Notes: generated from the sequence alone by a model not told the origin. Shown: positions 49,248 to 58,981, numbered from the stretch's first letter. The stretch: DNA of 64,000 nt from UMGS172 sp045546915 (GCA_045546915.1 JAZQDU010000018.1:62001-126000); one strand, 5' to 3'. Program-made: numbers and translations.

Positions 49248-50633
49248 TTAAAATGGAAGGTTAGAATGTTTCTTTTCAAGGGTGGATACACGCTTAGAAG
49301 CGAGCATATCAAGTGCTAAAATCACCTTATCGGCAACCTCGGCAGGATTGATAACATCAGTAATATCACCGTTTGCAGCCGCTTTAAAGGGAGAACCTTC
49401 GGTCATTATATATTCCTTCTCAAGTTCTTCTCGACTACATTCGCCCAAGCGGTCTTTATACATAAACTGTACCGCAGTCATAGGCTCTAATGCACAAATC
49501 TCAGAATCACAATAAGCTAAAACCACATCTGCACCCGAAGCTTTACCTGCCATAGCAGTATAAGCAGCACCGTAGGCTTTACCAACAATAACGGTTATCT
49601 TTGCGGTTGTTGCCTCTGCATAAGCACCTGTTAATGATGCTACAGATTTTACATCGCCGTCAAGTTCGTTATCGGCATTACCCATAAACCCTGCACAGTC
49701 AACCAAAGTAACAACAGGTATTGAGTAGGCGTCGCAAAGTCTAACAAAACGTGCTGCTTTAGCCGAGCCGTTACCGCAAAGTTTTGCACCGTTTTTAGAA
49801 CTGTCGGTAGCAATAATGCCCACAGGATTGCCGGCAATTCTTGCAAAGCCAACTTTAGAGCAACGACCAAAACCTTTCCACAATTCACAGAAACTACCGG
49901 CATCCGCAACGGCAGTAATATTTGAATATACTCCCTGGCCAGATACTGCAGCGGGAACATAATCAGCAACAGCAGGAACAGAAAGATTGTTAGAAGGCAA
50001 CATCGACAAAACGTTAGCAACTGCTTCCATAACCTCTGCATCGGTAGCAAAGACACGAGCAGCAGTACCGTTCTTTAAGCAAATTTCAGAAGTGCCAACC
50101 TTTTTATCGCCGGTGATTGCAGCAGAATTAACGCAGAATTCAGCCGAATCAGTCATAAAGGTAATATCGGATACTGCGGCGAGAATTGCGGCAGAACCAA
50201 TACATTTACCTGCAACTACCGAAATCTGAGGTACAACACCCGAAATTTTACCGGCAGCAGCAATAAGCTCACCATATGCATTAAGAGCATCAACACCCTC
50301 GCTTGCAAAAGCACCTTTAGAATCAAAAATACCAACAACAGGGCATCCGTTCATAAGCGCAAGGTCATAAACTTTTTTGATTTTTGCGGCCTGAGCACGA
50401 CCCATAGCACCAGAGCAAACCGTAACATCCTGCGAGAAGGCATAAACACCAGCACCGCAAACATTACCATAGCCACAAACAACACCGCAACCATCTTCAC
50501 CATTCTTTGCAAAACGGTCAAGTTCGGTATAAACTCCGCCGTCAAAAAGAAGTTCAAGACGCTTATAAGCATCAGTACCGCCAAGTTTTGAAACTTCTTT
50601 TTCAAGGCAGGAAACACTGTTTTCACAGCTCAT
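49248..50633 (-). CDS. Acyl-CoA carboxyltransferase (MmdA / 12S-like)
   Basis: A crotonase-fold carboxyltransferase of 461 residues that would act on methylmalonyl-CoA, propionyl-CoA or another acyl-CoA. Typical blocks are FSQDVTVCSGAMGRAQAAKI, GKCIGSAAILAAVSD, VTLVDCAGFMGNADNE (in place of the usual DTPGFLPG), and GKAYGAAYTAMAGKASGADV. It is about 50 residues shorter than typical 12S/MmdA subunits, and the usual N-terminal RGR(I/L) region is missing. It heads the three-gene unit behind a sigma-A promoter. The exact substrate cannot be told from the sequence. Confidence 0.85.
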   Translation of the reverse strand: MSCENSVSCLEKEVSKLGGTDAYKRLELLFDGGVYTELDRFAKNGEDGCGVVCGYGNVCGAGVYAFSQDVTVCSGAMGRAQAAKIKKVYDLALMNGCPVVGIFDSKGAFASEGVDALNAYGELIAAAGKISGVVPQISVVAGKCIGSAAILAAVSDITFMTDSAEFCVNSAAITGDKKVGTSEICLKNGTAARVFATDAEVMEAVANVLSMLPSNNLSVPAVADYVPAAVSGQGVYSNITAVADAGSFCELWKGFGRCSKVGFARIAGNPVGIIATDSSKNGAKLCGNGSAKAARFVRLCDAYSIPVVTLVDCAGFMGNADNELDGDVKSVASLTGAYAEATTAKITVIVGKAYGAAYTAMAGKASGADVVLAYCDSEICALEPMTAVQFMYKDRLGECSREELEKEYIMTEGSPFKAAANGDITDVINPAEVADKVILALDMLASKRVSTLEKKHSNLPF

Positions 50634-50684
50634 ATTCTTTCCTCCGTTCCAAATATTAAAACATCTAATTTTTAATTAACAAAT

Positions 50685-50713
50685 ATTATAATAGATAGTT
50701 ATGAAAATAACAA
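50685..50713 (-). promoter_or_regulatory. Sigma-A promoter for the carboxyltransferase operon
   Basis: On the minus strand TTGTTA (50708-50713) and TATAAT (50685-50690) with a 17-base spacer, about 50 bases upstream of the ATG. Confidence 0.65.
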
Positions 50714-50728
50714 GTATTTTTTCAAAAT

Positions 50729-51097
50729 TTAACAATTTTCGCATGATGAAAACAGCATATTTACATTCAACTCTTTTGAAGCCTCATCTTTAATAAATCT
50801 AAGCCTTCTAAACAGGTCTTGAGGTGCATCTTCAGAATAAAATGCCTTCATTATTCCGTTTTCAACTCCAACATGCAATGCCGACCTTAAAAGACCGTCG
50901 GCAAACATAATATCATCTTGTGGACATACAGCGTTTACCACAATAGTATCTTTATTCATATCAAAAAGGCAAAACCCAATTATTTCATCACCATCGCTCG
51001 CTACAACTGCCATTGACGCATCATTTATGGCGATATTTGACCTATCATAAAAATCTTTAAGCTTGTCCTTTTCTCTTAAAGGGTAAATTGCTATCAT
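50729..51097 (-). CDS. GNAT-like acetyltransferase domain protein, function unknown
   Basis: A 122-residue protein. The order MIAIYPLREKDKLKDFY, SMAVVASDGDEIIGFCLFDM and DGLLRSALHVGVENGIMKAF resembles a short GNAT acetyltransferase, but the acetyl-CoA pyrophosphate loop (Q/RxxGxG/A) is not clear. It ends with two cysteines, SSCENC. It overlaps the pseudouridine synthase gene by four bases and is presumably translated with it. Confidence 0.5.
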   Translation of the reverse strand: MIAIYPLREKDKLKDFYDRSNIAINDASMAVVASDGDEIIGFCLFDMNKDTIVVNAVCPQDDIMFADGLLRSALHVGVENGIMKAFYSEDAPQDLFRRLRFIKDEASKELNVNMLFSSCENC

Positions 51098-51840
51098 TTG
51101 TTTTGAAACTCCTTTGAAACACTTACACTCATTAACTTCTTTACTTCCTTTTCGGTTAATTCACGCCATCTTCCTTGAGGAAGCATGCCTAATTTAACAC
51201 CCGCAATTTCAACTCGTTTTAAGCGAATAACCGTTAATCCTACCGCCTCACACAATTTGCGGATTTCACGGTTTTTACCTTCATACAAAACAAAACGAAG
51301 TACTGTTCGGTCTTCACATTTTTCAATATATGATATTTCGCAAGGCAAGGTCTTATATCCGTCAATAACCATGCCGTCGGACATTTTAAACAGTTGTTCT
51401 TCGGTTGCTTTTTCTCTGACAGTAACACGATAAACCTTAGATACGTGACGCGAGGGGTGGGTTAATAAATTTGCAAACTCACCGTCATTGGTCATTAAAA
51501 GTAAACCTTCTGAGTTTCGGTCAAGGCGACCAACAGGATAAAGCCTAACACCAGCATCGGTAACCAAGTCAGCAACACACTTTCTCCCCTGCTCGTCACT
51601 TAAGGTTGTAACAAAACCGCGTGGTTTATGCAACATTATATACATTTTCGTATCGTTCATAGCAACAGGCTTTCCGCACACCAGAACTTTATCATGCACC
51701 GGGTCGACCTTATCGCCTAAAATGGCTTTACGTCCATTTATTTTAACTCTTCCCTGTTCAATCAGTTCCTCAGCCTTGCGGCGTGACGCGACCGAACAAA
51801 GCGACAGATATTTTTGTAATCTGATTTTTTCTACCGCCAT
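51094..51840 (-). CDS. rluB: rRNA pseudouridine synthase, RluB/RsuA family
   Basis: An S4-domain pseudouridine synthase of 248 residues that modifies rRNA (2605 in 23S by RluB, or 516 in 16S by RsuA). The S4 domain is RLQKYLSLCSVASRRKAEEL and the catalytic aspartate is in VGRLDRNSEGLLLMTNDG. The later block KNREIRKLCEAVGLTVIRL matches the family. ATG 51840 has GGGAGA five bases upstream. RluB is favoured by length and common linkage to scpAB, a few genes upstream here. Confidence 0.9.
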   Translation of the reverse strand: MAVEKIRLQKYLSLCSVASRRKAEELIEQGRVKINGRKAILGDKVDPVHDKVLVCGKPVAMNDTKMYIMLHKPRGFVTTLSDEQGRKCVADLVTDAGVRLYPVGRLDRNSEGLLLMTNDGEFANLLTHPSRHVSKVYRVTVREKATEEQLFKMSDGMVIDGYKTLPCEISYIEKCEDRTVLRFVLYEGKNREIRKLCEAVGLTVIRLKRVEIAGVKLGMLPQGRWRELTEKEVKKLMSVSVSKEFQNK

Positions 51841-51857
51841 TATAATCTCCCTTAAAA

Positions 51858-52991
51858 TCATGAAAATAAACACAACATCGAATAAATATTGTGAAACAAT
51901 TTTTCTTTAAAACTATAATCCTTTTTAAACAAATTTACATCAATATCAGAATAAACGTTGCCAACGCCTATGATTTTTCCGTCAATTAAATACTGCACTG
52001 TTCCAATTTTTTGTCCCCTTTTAATAGGTGCATATAAAAATTTAGGTAAATTAAAACAATAATCAACGTCTAAAAATCCATCCAATGTTCCTACAGTTAT
52101 TCCGTCAGCAGTAATACCGACTCTTTGAGTCTTAGCACCAACTATAGGCACATAAACATTAGAAATATCTGCCAATAATTTGGTAGGTTGCAATATAGAT
52201 AAACCTTCTTTAAGCAAAGTTTCATGTATATTCCAGTCATCAGAAGCGTTAAGTGTTACCGCTATAACCTCACAACCGTCCTTTTCTGCCGCCGACACAA
52301 GGCAACGACCTGCCTTTTTTGTGTAACCCGTTTTTATACCAATGCACGATTCGTATCTTGAAAGAAGTTTATTGTGATTATACAATGTACGGTTATACGG
52401 AGGATTGCCAAAACTAACAGTAAGTTTCTCAGAAGACACAATTTCTCTTAAAACATCATTACTGATAACTTCTGCGGCAAGCAATGCCATATCGTAAGCC
52501 GTCGAGTAATGCCCATCGCTATCAAGCCCTGACGGTGTAACAAAATTTGTATTGACCATACCAATCTGTTTAGCACGCTCGTTCATCATTTTTGCAAACT
52601 CTTCAACCGAGCCCGCAAGACAAATAGCCGTAGTATTTGCCGCATCATTACCCGATGACAGCATCATACCAACAAGCAACGCATAATAAGACACCGTATC
52701 ACCGGCAAGAAGCCCCATGGAAGAGCCCTCAACGGTAACCATTTTTTCGGTTGTGGTTATCTGCTTTTCAAGATTGTTCGTTTCGGCTAAGATAAGCGCC
52801 GTCATCATTTTTGTAGTGCTGGCCATTGGAAGTTTTTCATGAGCGTTTTGCTCCATTAAAATTTCCTTAGTGCTAGCATTTATAAGCACCATTGACTTGG
52901 CTGAAACCAAAGCATTAGCGTATAACGGAAATGAAAATAATATTAAAAATACAGATAAAACAACTGCTGTAAAACTTCTTATAATATGCAT
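51858..52991 (-). CDS. dacF: D-alanyl-D-alanine carboxypeptidase, DacF/DacB type (PBP5 family)
   Basis: A penicillin-binding carboxypeptidase of 377 residues with a signal peptide (VVLSVFLILFSFPLYANA). The serine-lysine motif is PMASTTKMM (SxxK) near residue 58, SGN is in MMLSSGNDAAN, and KTG is in IGIKTGYTKKAGRCLVSAA. The C-terminal half is the usual beta domain with a membrane-amphipathic end. Near gerW and scpAB it is probably the sporulation-linked DacF, which trims cortex stem peptides. The general PBP5 enzyme is the alternative. Confidence 0.88.
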   Translation of the reverse strand: MHIIRSFTAVVLSVFLILFSFPLYANALVSAKSMVLINASTKEILMEQNAHEKLPMASTTKMMTALILAETNNLEKQITTTEKMVTVEGSSMGLLAGDTVSYYALLVGMMLSSGNDAANTTAICLAGSVEEFAKMMNERAKQIGMVNTNFVTPSGLDSDGHYSTAYDMALLAAEVISNDVLREIVSSEKLTVSFGNPPYNRTLYNHNKLLSRYESCIGIKTGYTKKAGRCLVSAAEKDGCEVIAVTLNASDDWNIHETLLKEGLSILQPTKLLADISNVYVPIVGAKTQRVGITADGITVGTLDGFLDVDYCFNLPKFLYAPIKRGQKIGTVQYLIDGKIIGVGNVYSDIDVNLFKKDYSFKEKLFHNIYSMLCLFS

Positions 52992-53051
52992 AATTACCTC
53001 CGCCGTAATATCCTACAAAAGATAATATGGCGAAGGCTATTTTTAAATGCT

Positions 53052-53438
53052 TTATTCGTCCTTATTTTCTTCTTTTTTCTTCTTTATAATTTCAGAAATT
53101 TTCTCAACAACGGTCGGAACAGCATTTACTGCTTTTTCAATAGGTGTGGCTGTCTCGTTAGCATTAAGAACTTTAACCTCATTACCCTTAACAACCAAAA
53201 ACACAACAGGCGTAACAGTGGCACCTGCACCACCGCCGCCACCAAACATGGTAGCAGAGGACTGTTTTGACGGAAATTCCGAACCGCCGGACGCCATACC
53301 GAATGATACCTTTGACACAGGAATAATAGTGATATCATTCACCACAATAGGGTCGCCGATAATAGTCTCGGAATCGATAACAGAACGAATCTTGTCCATC
53401 GTAACACCCATAATATTACTGATATTGTTATCTGCCAT
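53052..53438 (-). CDS. gerW: GerW family sporulation protein
   Basis: A 128-residue member of the GerW/YtfJ family, required for normal spore coat and germination in Bacillus. The N-terminus MGVTMDKIRSVIDSETIIGD and the KVSFGMASGGSEFPSKQ block are diagnostic. A glycine-rich stretch (FGGGGGAGATVTPVVFLVV) follows, then an Asp/Lys-rich tail. Position between the DUF2953 gene and dacF, near scpAB, is the usual Clostridia arrangement. Confidence 0.92.
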   Translation of the reverse strand: MADNNISNIMGVTMDKIRSVIDSETIIGDPIVVNDITIIPVSKVSFGMASGGSEFPSKQSSATMFGGGGGAGATVTPVVFLVVKGNEVKVLNANETATPIEKAVNAVPTVVEKISEIIKKKKEENKDE

Positions 53439-53470
53439 ACATATACTCCATTCCGCCTAAAAAGGCAACT

Positions 53471-54091
53471 TTATTTAACATCCTTTTGCTTAAGTTTTAA
53501 TTTAACCAGTTGTATTAGTACATTTATTGCCGCCAAAACTCCGAAAACCAAACGAAATTTAACCTTAACATCAAATTTTATTTTGGATTTCGCAGTCACA
53601 AAATCACTTTCTACCAAAACTTCAGTCGATTTTCGGTCAAGTTGTGTCTTCGCTTCAATTATCCGAACAACCGGAAAAACAGCGGCACATACAGCACCGT
53701 ATTCAACCGCCGTTAACGCAGGGTCTTGGTTTGCAACATTGATAAATAAATTAAAACGCCTGAATCTTACGTGTTTTAATAGTTTATCAAATTCATTCAA
53801 AACCGATTTTACAATCGACATTATTTCACTTACTGCAGTTACAAAACCCTTATCTTCTATCATTTTTTTAACGGGGTTCTTTTTTTCAACGGGTAGTGTA
53901 TCCTCTTTTTGCTTTGTTTTTTTAGATTTTTGTTTATGTTTTGACTTTTCATTAGGAAAGTTAAACTTAAAAAACAAAAACCTTATGCTTAATAAAAAAT
54001 CGTCATCAACAAAAGCACAGATACTAACACTACAAAACAGTAGCAGTAAAACAATGCCTATTAAAACCGCTAATATATAAAGTACAAGCAT
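53471..54091 (-). CDS. DUF2953 family membrane protein
   Basis: A 206-residue protein of the DUF2953 family, often beside gerW/ytfJ. It has a hydrophobic N-terminus (ILAVLIGIVLLLLFCSVSIC), a very basic region with KHKQKSKKTKQKEDTL, and a C-terminal hydrophobic segment. In other Firmicutes the family is linked with sporulation. No active site is visible. It overlaps scpB by one base. Confidence 0.8.
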   Translation of the reverse strand: MLVLYILAVLIGIVLLLLFCSVSICAFVDDDFLLSIRFLFFKFNFPNEKSKHKQKSKKTKQKEDTLPVEKKNPVKKMIEDKGFVTAVSEIMSIVKSVLNEFDKLLKHVRFRRFNLFINVANQDPALTAVEYGAVCAAVFPVVRIIEAKTQLDRKSTEVLVESDFVTAKSKIKFDVKVKFRLVFGVLAAINVLIQLVKLKLKQKDVK

Positions 54092-54726
54092 TACTGAAGC
54101 TCCGCCTGACCGTCTTCACGCATTATTTCGGCCATTTCCTCATTCATCTGCTTTGCAAGTTCCATAACCTCGCCCGAAATCATCATAAGTTGGCCATTTG
54201 TATCAACAGCAGTATCATCGGCAGGCACAACAGGAAGGTCGTCAAGACTTGAAAGTCCAAAACATCTTAAGAAGTTAGCGGTTGTACCATACAAAAGCGG
54301 ACGACCAGGCAACTCAAGACGTCCCTTTTCTTCTAAAAGGTCTTTTTCAACAAGGGTTGAAACAACACCGGAGCAATCAACACCCCTAACCTGCTCAACA
54401 TAAGCGCGAGTTACGGGCTGATTATAAGCAATAACAGCCAACACCTCTAACGCCGCCTGAGAAAGCGGTGCCTTACGTCTTAAATCAAGAGCCACTCTTA
54501 TCTGCTCTGCATATTCCTTTTTTGTGCAAAGTTGATAACTGTCCTCTAATTTAACAAGCTTTACAGCACTTTCAGACTTTATCAAACGGTCTGCAAGAAG
54601 TTCCATAATCTGCATAACCGTTTCGTCATCAACCTCAAAAATCTGACAAAATCTATCAATTTCAACCGGCTCTCCGCTTGCAAACAAAATAGCCTCGAAA
54701 GCCGACACCATTTCTTTAACTGTCAC
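54091..54726 (-). CDS. scpB: Segregation and condensation protein ScpB
   Basis: ScpB dimers bind the ScpA kleisin and complete the SMC condensin. It has 211 residues with two winged-helix domains (EAILFASGEPVEIDRFCQIF, then LEVLAVIAYNQPVTRAYVEQ). The conserved GRPLLYGTTANFLRCFGL near residue 145 is also typical. It overlaps scpA by four bases. The C-terminal tail is acidic. Confidence 0.95.
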   Translation of the reverse strand: MTVKEMVSAFEAILFASGEPVEIDRFCQIFEVDDETVMQIMELLADRLIKSESAVKLVKLEDSYQLCTKKEYAEQIRVALDLRRKAPLSQAALEVLAVIAYNQPVTRAYVEQVRGVDCSGVVSTLVEKDLLEEKGRLELPGRPLLYGTTANFLRCFGLSSLDDLPVVPADDTAVDTNGQLMMISGEVMELAKQMNEEMAEIMREDGQAELQ

Positions 54727-55436
54727 TTATTCTTCCCCCTAACTACCGTAATTTCCATCTCATCGCCCTCACCCTCAAGATGCACACGGTTTGCCTTACA
54801 AAGTTCAAGAACTGCTAAGAAGGTCGCAACAAGTTCTGAACGGCTTTGGGCACCGTCAAACAACCTCACCATTTTCTTGCGTCCCGAACGGCAAAGATTT
54901 TTAAGAACAAAAACAATCTTGGTTGAAACAGAAACTATCTTTCTGGCAACAATTTTACTGAACACATTAGTATTAGGCGGTAGTTTTCGCTGTCCTCTTC
55001 CAACAGCAGCGATGTATGATTTAAGTATAAGTTCTTTTTCATGAGTGTTCTTATAGGTTTTATCAAACTCAATTTTTTCGGCAGATTTGATAAAAGTATC
55101 AAACTCGTCGGTCATACCGGACAGCATTTTTGCAATCTTACGGCAACGCTCATACTCCATGAGTTCCTGCGTTAATTCTTCCTTTAATTGCTCCGCCTCC
55201 TCATGTTTTGGCAACAAGCTTACAGTTTTAAGATAAATAAGTCGCGATGCCATCTCCAAAAACTCACTGGCAACATCCATATCCTGCAACTGCATACTTC
55301 TAATATGCTCAACATACTGGTCAACAAGAACAGTTAGCTGAATATCGTTAATATTAAGTTTATTTTTGGAAATCAGATAAAGCAGAAGGTCAAGAGGTCC
55401 CTCAAAGACGTCCAGCTTATATTCGAGCTTGTCCAT
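54723..55436 (-). CDS. scpA: Segregation and condensation protein ScpA
   Basis: The kleisin that bridges SMC heads in bacterial condensin. It has 237 residues. The N-terminal YKLDVFEGPLDLLLYLISKN and YLKTVSLLPKH are diagnostic. The C-terminal winged helix that binds the SMC head is near residues 180-235 (ELVATFLAVLELCKANRVHL). scpA and scpB overlap by four bases. smc itself is not in the window. Confidence 0.95.
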   Translation of the reverse strand: MDKLEYKLDVFEGPLDLLLYLISKNKLNINDIQLTVLVDQYVEHIRSMQLQDMDVASEFLEMASRLIYLKTVSLLPKHEEAEQLKEELTQELMEYERCRKIAKMLSGMTDEFDTFIKSAEKIEFDKTYKNTHEKELILKSYIAAVGRGQRKLPPNTNVFSKIVARKIVSVSTKIVFVLKNLCRSGRKKMVRLFDGAQSRSELVATFLAVLELCKANRVHLEGEGDEMEITVVRGKNK

Positions 55437-55451
55437 AAAACTTTACACTTT

Positions 55452-56162
55452 CTATCTTAATATCAAATTAAACGGTAACGCCGTTAGCGAATCCAAACCG
55501 TTATAAACCAGTGAAATCATTTTTGAGAGAGCATTTGAAAATCCTGACCCTGCAAAAATGAGAAACATAATAAAAATCATAAAATATCTTTCATATTGCA
55601 TCAACTGATAATAAATCCTGTTAGGTAAAAACGCACCCAAAACCTTTGAACCGTCCAAAGGCGGAATCGGGACAAGATTAAACAGTGCAAGTGAAATATT
55701 TATGATGGCAATATACGAGAAAATATTAACAAGGATAATCAACAAAGTAACCGCTGTATCATTTGTAACCTGAGTAACGTAAAAAATAAAAACAAATAAA
55801 TTGGAAAAGAAACTTGAGACTAATGCTACGATAAGATTAGAAAGCGGTCCTGCAAAGGCAACGATAGCCATATCACGTTTTGGATTATTAAAATATCTCG
55901 AATCAACCTGAACAGGTTTAGCAAAACCAAAACCAACAAGATATATCATTAAAGCACCGAAATAATCAAGATGATGCATTGGATTTAACGACATCCTACC
56001 TTGCCAACGAGGTGTAGGGTCACCAAGTTTTGTAGCGGCAAAACCGTGAGCAAACTCATGTATAGGCATAGTCAAAAAAACAACAACCGTTGCTGAAATA
56101 AGGCAAGCAACAATTTGTTCCCAACCGCCCCTATTTAAAATTACGTTTAATAAACCGCCCAA
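55452..56162 (-). CDS. M50 site-2 protease family membrane protein (YwhC/Rv-type)
   Basis: A zinc intramembrane protease of 236 residues and about six helices, distinct from the SpoIVFB-like one at 24221. The active site is PIHEFAHGFAATKLGD (HExxH) near residue 35, with NLVPIPPLDGSKVLGAFLP near residue 165. The segment TPRWQGRMSLNPMHHLDYFG is the hallmark of the YwhC/'group III' M50 proteins. The substrate is unknown. It lies just upstream of scpAB, a common Firmicutes linkage. Confidence 0.92.
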   Translation of the reverse strand: MGGLLNVILNRGGWEQIVACLISATVVVFLTMPIHEFAHGFAATKLGDPTPRWQGRMSLNPMHHLDYFGALMIYLVGFGFAKPVQVDSRYFNNPKRDMAIVAFAGPLSNLIVALVSSFFSNLFVFIFYVTQVTNDTAVTLLIILVNIFSYIAIINISLALFNLVPIPPLDGSKVLGAFLPNRIYYQLMQYERYFMIFIMFLIFAGSGFSNALSKMISLVYNGLDSLTALPFNLILR

Positions 56163-56241
56163 TACGGCACCACCTTAAAACAAATTTATCAATTAATTAT
56201 ACACCCGTTTTGTGAATTATACAACACTAAAAATAAATAAT

Positions 56242-57717
56242 TTATATAAAAACCAAAACCGACGAAATACAAAATATTACAACTGTACCCTCAACAACAG
56301 AGGATATTAAATTACACAGTAAACCGCCTTTTTTATCACAACCGTCAAGCAGAGCACCAATAAAACATACCGAGCAAAAAAGTACCGGCACAATATAACG
56401 GAAATCCATCGAACAACGATAAGGCGACACTATATTGAAATAAATAAAAGCAATCCACTGAACAATAAACATAACCGTTACGGGTAATAAACCGACAAAT
56501 TTATCACGCCGTTTAAAATTCAAAACTATTACAGCAATAATTACAGCAAGACTCAGAATAACATTTGCTAAAACAGCAATAGCAGCGAAAGCCTGACTAC
56601 CGAAAGAGTACTCACCAAAAAGTGAATTTCTTAGTATATACTGCCATAAATTATGTTCATTCCACACATCGACATAAACATTATTTGGTTTAGAAATCGG
56701 CCAGAGAAAACGCTCTGCAAAACTTAAATCACCAATGAAAAGTTTACTTTCGGTACTGATTTTAGCAACGTATCCCAGAGGTTGGCCAAAAAGTATACCG
56801 TTCCTTATTTGATACCAAAGTCCAATCGGTAATGACACCGCAAGAAATGCGGAAGAATGTTTTAAAAATGCAGGAAAATTAAAAGATTTTGACGAGATAA
56901 GTTTAATAAGAACCGCAACTGCACTTACAACAATCATTACTGCGGCAGAAAATTTGGTCATCATTGCAAGACCGGTAAAAAGTCCGCAAAACAATGCACT
57001 GTTTACCGTTGGCCTTTTGTACCACTTGATTAAATACAATAATGCAACTGCTGTAAAAAGAACAGTTAAAGTATCGTTATTAATACTTCCTGCAAGTATA
57101 AAAAACGATGGATGGAACGATAATAAAGCAGATGCAAATATTAAAGGTCTGCCCTTTATGCTTAGTTCTTTTAAAATCAGGTAGCCCACAAACATTAAAA
57201 GTGTTGAGTAAAGGCAGGTCAACATCTGCACATTTTCAAACGCGGCAGCTGTTTCAAGTCCTAAATTCAATGAAAATTTAACAACTAATGAGGCAAGATA
57301 ATGATGTAAAGGAGGATGACAAAATTGCCAATCATTTGTATTGGGCAAACCATTACCTGTGGCTAAACCGTAAATATAAGACAGATGCCCGTTTGTGTTA
57401 AGATTTTCAACATCATGCTGATTTTGTGTAAACCCGAATTCGAGGCAATACATCAAACGCATGGCAAAACCCAAGACAAAAAGTACCGCTATTATATTTT
57501 TATATTCGATTTTGCCTAATTTATGTAATAAAAACAAATACAAAACGCAGAGTGAAGTTGCTATAACTATAGGAAGATTTTGAACTGAATTTTTAGTTTC
57601 CAATGAAAGCGAATAAGGATTAAATTTTAACAAAAATCCAATCAAAATTACAGCAAAAATGCAAGGCAAAACCGATATTGGTGTAATAGTTCTTTTAAAT
57701 GAAGTTTTCAAATTCAT
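56242..57717 (-). CDS. Polytopic glycosyltransferase, GT39/ArnT-like
   Basis: A 491-residue membrane protein with about eleven helices. It resembles the dolichyl-phosphate-mannose/ArnT-like GT-C fold: the first loop holds FTQNQHDVENLNTNGHLSYI with acidic residues that fit the catalytic site, followed by HPPLHHYLASLVVKF, which is a typical second motif. It would transfer a sugar from a lipid carrier outside the membrane, to an unknown acceptor. It starts one base after the DUF1015 stop, so the two are probably co-transcribed. Confidence 0.72.
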   Translation of the reverse strand: MNLKTSFKRTITPISVLPCIFAVILIGFLLKFNPYSLSLETKNSVQNLPIVIATSLCVLYLFLLHKLGKIEYKNIIAVLFVLGFAMRLMYCLEFGFTQNQHDVENLNTNGHLSYIYGLATGNGLPNTNDWQFCHPPLHHYLASLVVKFSLNLGLETAAAFENVQMLTCLYSTLLMFVGYLILKELSIKGRPLIFASALLSFHPSFFILAGSINNDTLTVLFTAVALLYLIKWYKRPTVNSALFCGLFTGLAMMTKFSAAVMIVVSAVAVLIKLISSKSFNFPAFLKHSSAFLAVSLPIGLWYQIRNGILFGQPLGYVAKISTESKLFIGDLSFAERFLWPISKPNNVYVDVWNEHNLWQYILRNSLFGEYSFGSQAFAAIAVLANVILSLAVIIAVIVLNFKRRDKFVGLLPVTVMFIVQWIAFIYFNIVSPYRCSMDFRYIVPVLFCSVCFIGALLDGCDKKGGLLCNLISSVVEGTVVIFCISSVLVFI

Positions 57718-57718
57718 A

Positions 57719-58909
57719 TCACTTTATTCTTCTTGCTTCAAGATAATAACGCTTGTCAGCAGCGTGGCCCATTGAAAAAGTTTTTCTTGGTAAAGAGCCG
57801 TCTTTTAAAACAGCATCAAAAAGTTCTTCCTTTTTCATACCTTCAAAAATAAAACCTATTCTTCCCTCTTCATTACAAATCTTTTTAACCGAATTGGTTC
57901 CGTGAACGTAATCAATTTTGATTCTATTTTCTGCAATGTATTTATCTAACCATTGCTGTAAAGTTCCAACAGGAAGTTTGGCAGTAGGGTTGACCGATAC
58001 GACATCTTCACCGTTTTTATAAACACACAAGAATTTTTGAGCATCGCCGCTATCACTAATACCTAATGCAACCTTCATATCCTCAATAACCTTTTTAGGT
58101 TCAACACCGAAAAGTACACGGTAAATCGGCTCAAAATCAATGGCGTCGTCGTAAATGTTTACAACCTCAACCAAGGCAAATTTTGCTGCATCTTCAGGAT
58201 TTATAATACTGCATTCCTTAGCAGATGCCAATGAATGGTTGCCATCGCCAACTGCAAACATCATACCGCCGTTTTTGTTGCCAAGCTCAGTAAAAGCATT
58301 ACCGATATTTTTAGCATCTTCATCTGATAACAACCACCCTTTAATATGACCGCCACCCTGCATAAGTTCAAAATCGTAAACACATTGCATACTATCGGTT
58401 TTTAATGACAACGGTTCAATAATTTTACGCTCCGGGTCTTGTGCCAACATAAGCACATGAGGCAGTTCAAGCACAGCATCTTTTCTGATATTTACTCTCG
58501 GCGGTATACGTTCAATTACCGTTTCCTCGGTTGACCTGATTGCTGCATTACTGCCTTTGTGATAATCATAATCAGCAAGTGCAATTTTACCCAAAACACC
58601 ATGACGCACAATGCCATTGGACTGAGTACGCTCAATATAAATCATTTTATTTTTGTACTCTAAAAAAACATCATTTTCAAGGTATTTTTTCATGTTTTCA
58701 TTTACGTTTGAAATGCGTTCTTCTGTATTACCGTCTTCAAGATAAATTTCAGGTAAAGTAATTCTAAGGGTTGATTCACAATCACCTACAAAATTTTCAA
58801 CCTCATCCCAATACTCTTTTTCGGAAGTAAATTGGTCACATGCAATTACCGACCACTTTTCAAAATTATCTCGTGGTAAAAGTATATCGGCAGGTAAAAA
58901 CTTATTCAT
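57719..58909 (-). CDS. DUF1015 family protein
   Basis: A 396-residue protein of the DUF1015 family, function unknown. It has FLPADILLPRDNFEKWSVIA near the N-terminus, CDQFTSEKEYWDEVENFV, and the central motif GGMMFAVGDGNHSLASAKEC (DGNHRxxA-like). Families with this GDGNHS block are sometimes compared to HPr-kinase-like serine kinases such as SerK, which is inference. It has a strong promoter at 58982-59010. Confidence 0.85.
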   Translation of the reverse strand: MNKFLPADILLPRDNFEKWSVIACDQFTSEKEYWDEVENFVGDCESTLRITLPEIYLEDGNTEERISNVNENMKKYLENDVFLEYKNKMIYIERTQSNGIVRHGVLGKIALADYDYHKGSNAAIRSTEETVIERIPPRVNIRKDAVLELPHVLMLAQDPERKIIEPLSLKTDSMQCVYDFELMQGGGHIKGWLLSDEDAKNIGNAFTELGNKNGGMMFAVGDGNHSLASAKECSIINPEDAAKFALVEVVNIYDDAIDFEPIYRVLFGVEPKKVIEDMKVALGISDSGDAQKFLCVYKNGEDVVSVNPTAKLPVGTLQQWLDKYIAENRIKIDYVHGTNSVKKICNEEGRIGFIFEGMKKEELFDAVLKDGSLPRKTFSMGHAADKRYYLEARRIK

Positions 58910-58981
58910 AAAATCATCCTTTTTGAAAATATTTAATATCGTAAGTTAAAAATTAAGACACTAAACCTCATTATCTTTAAC

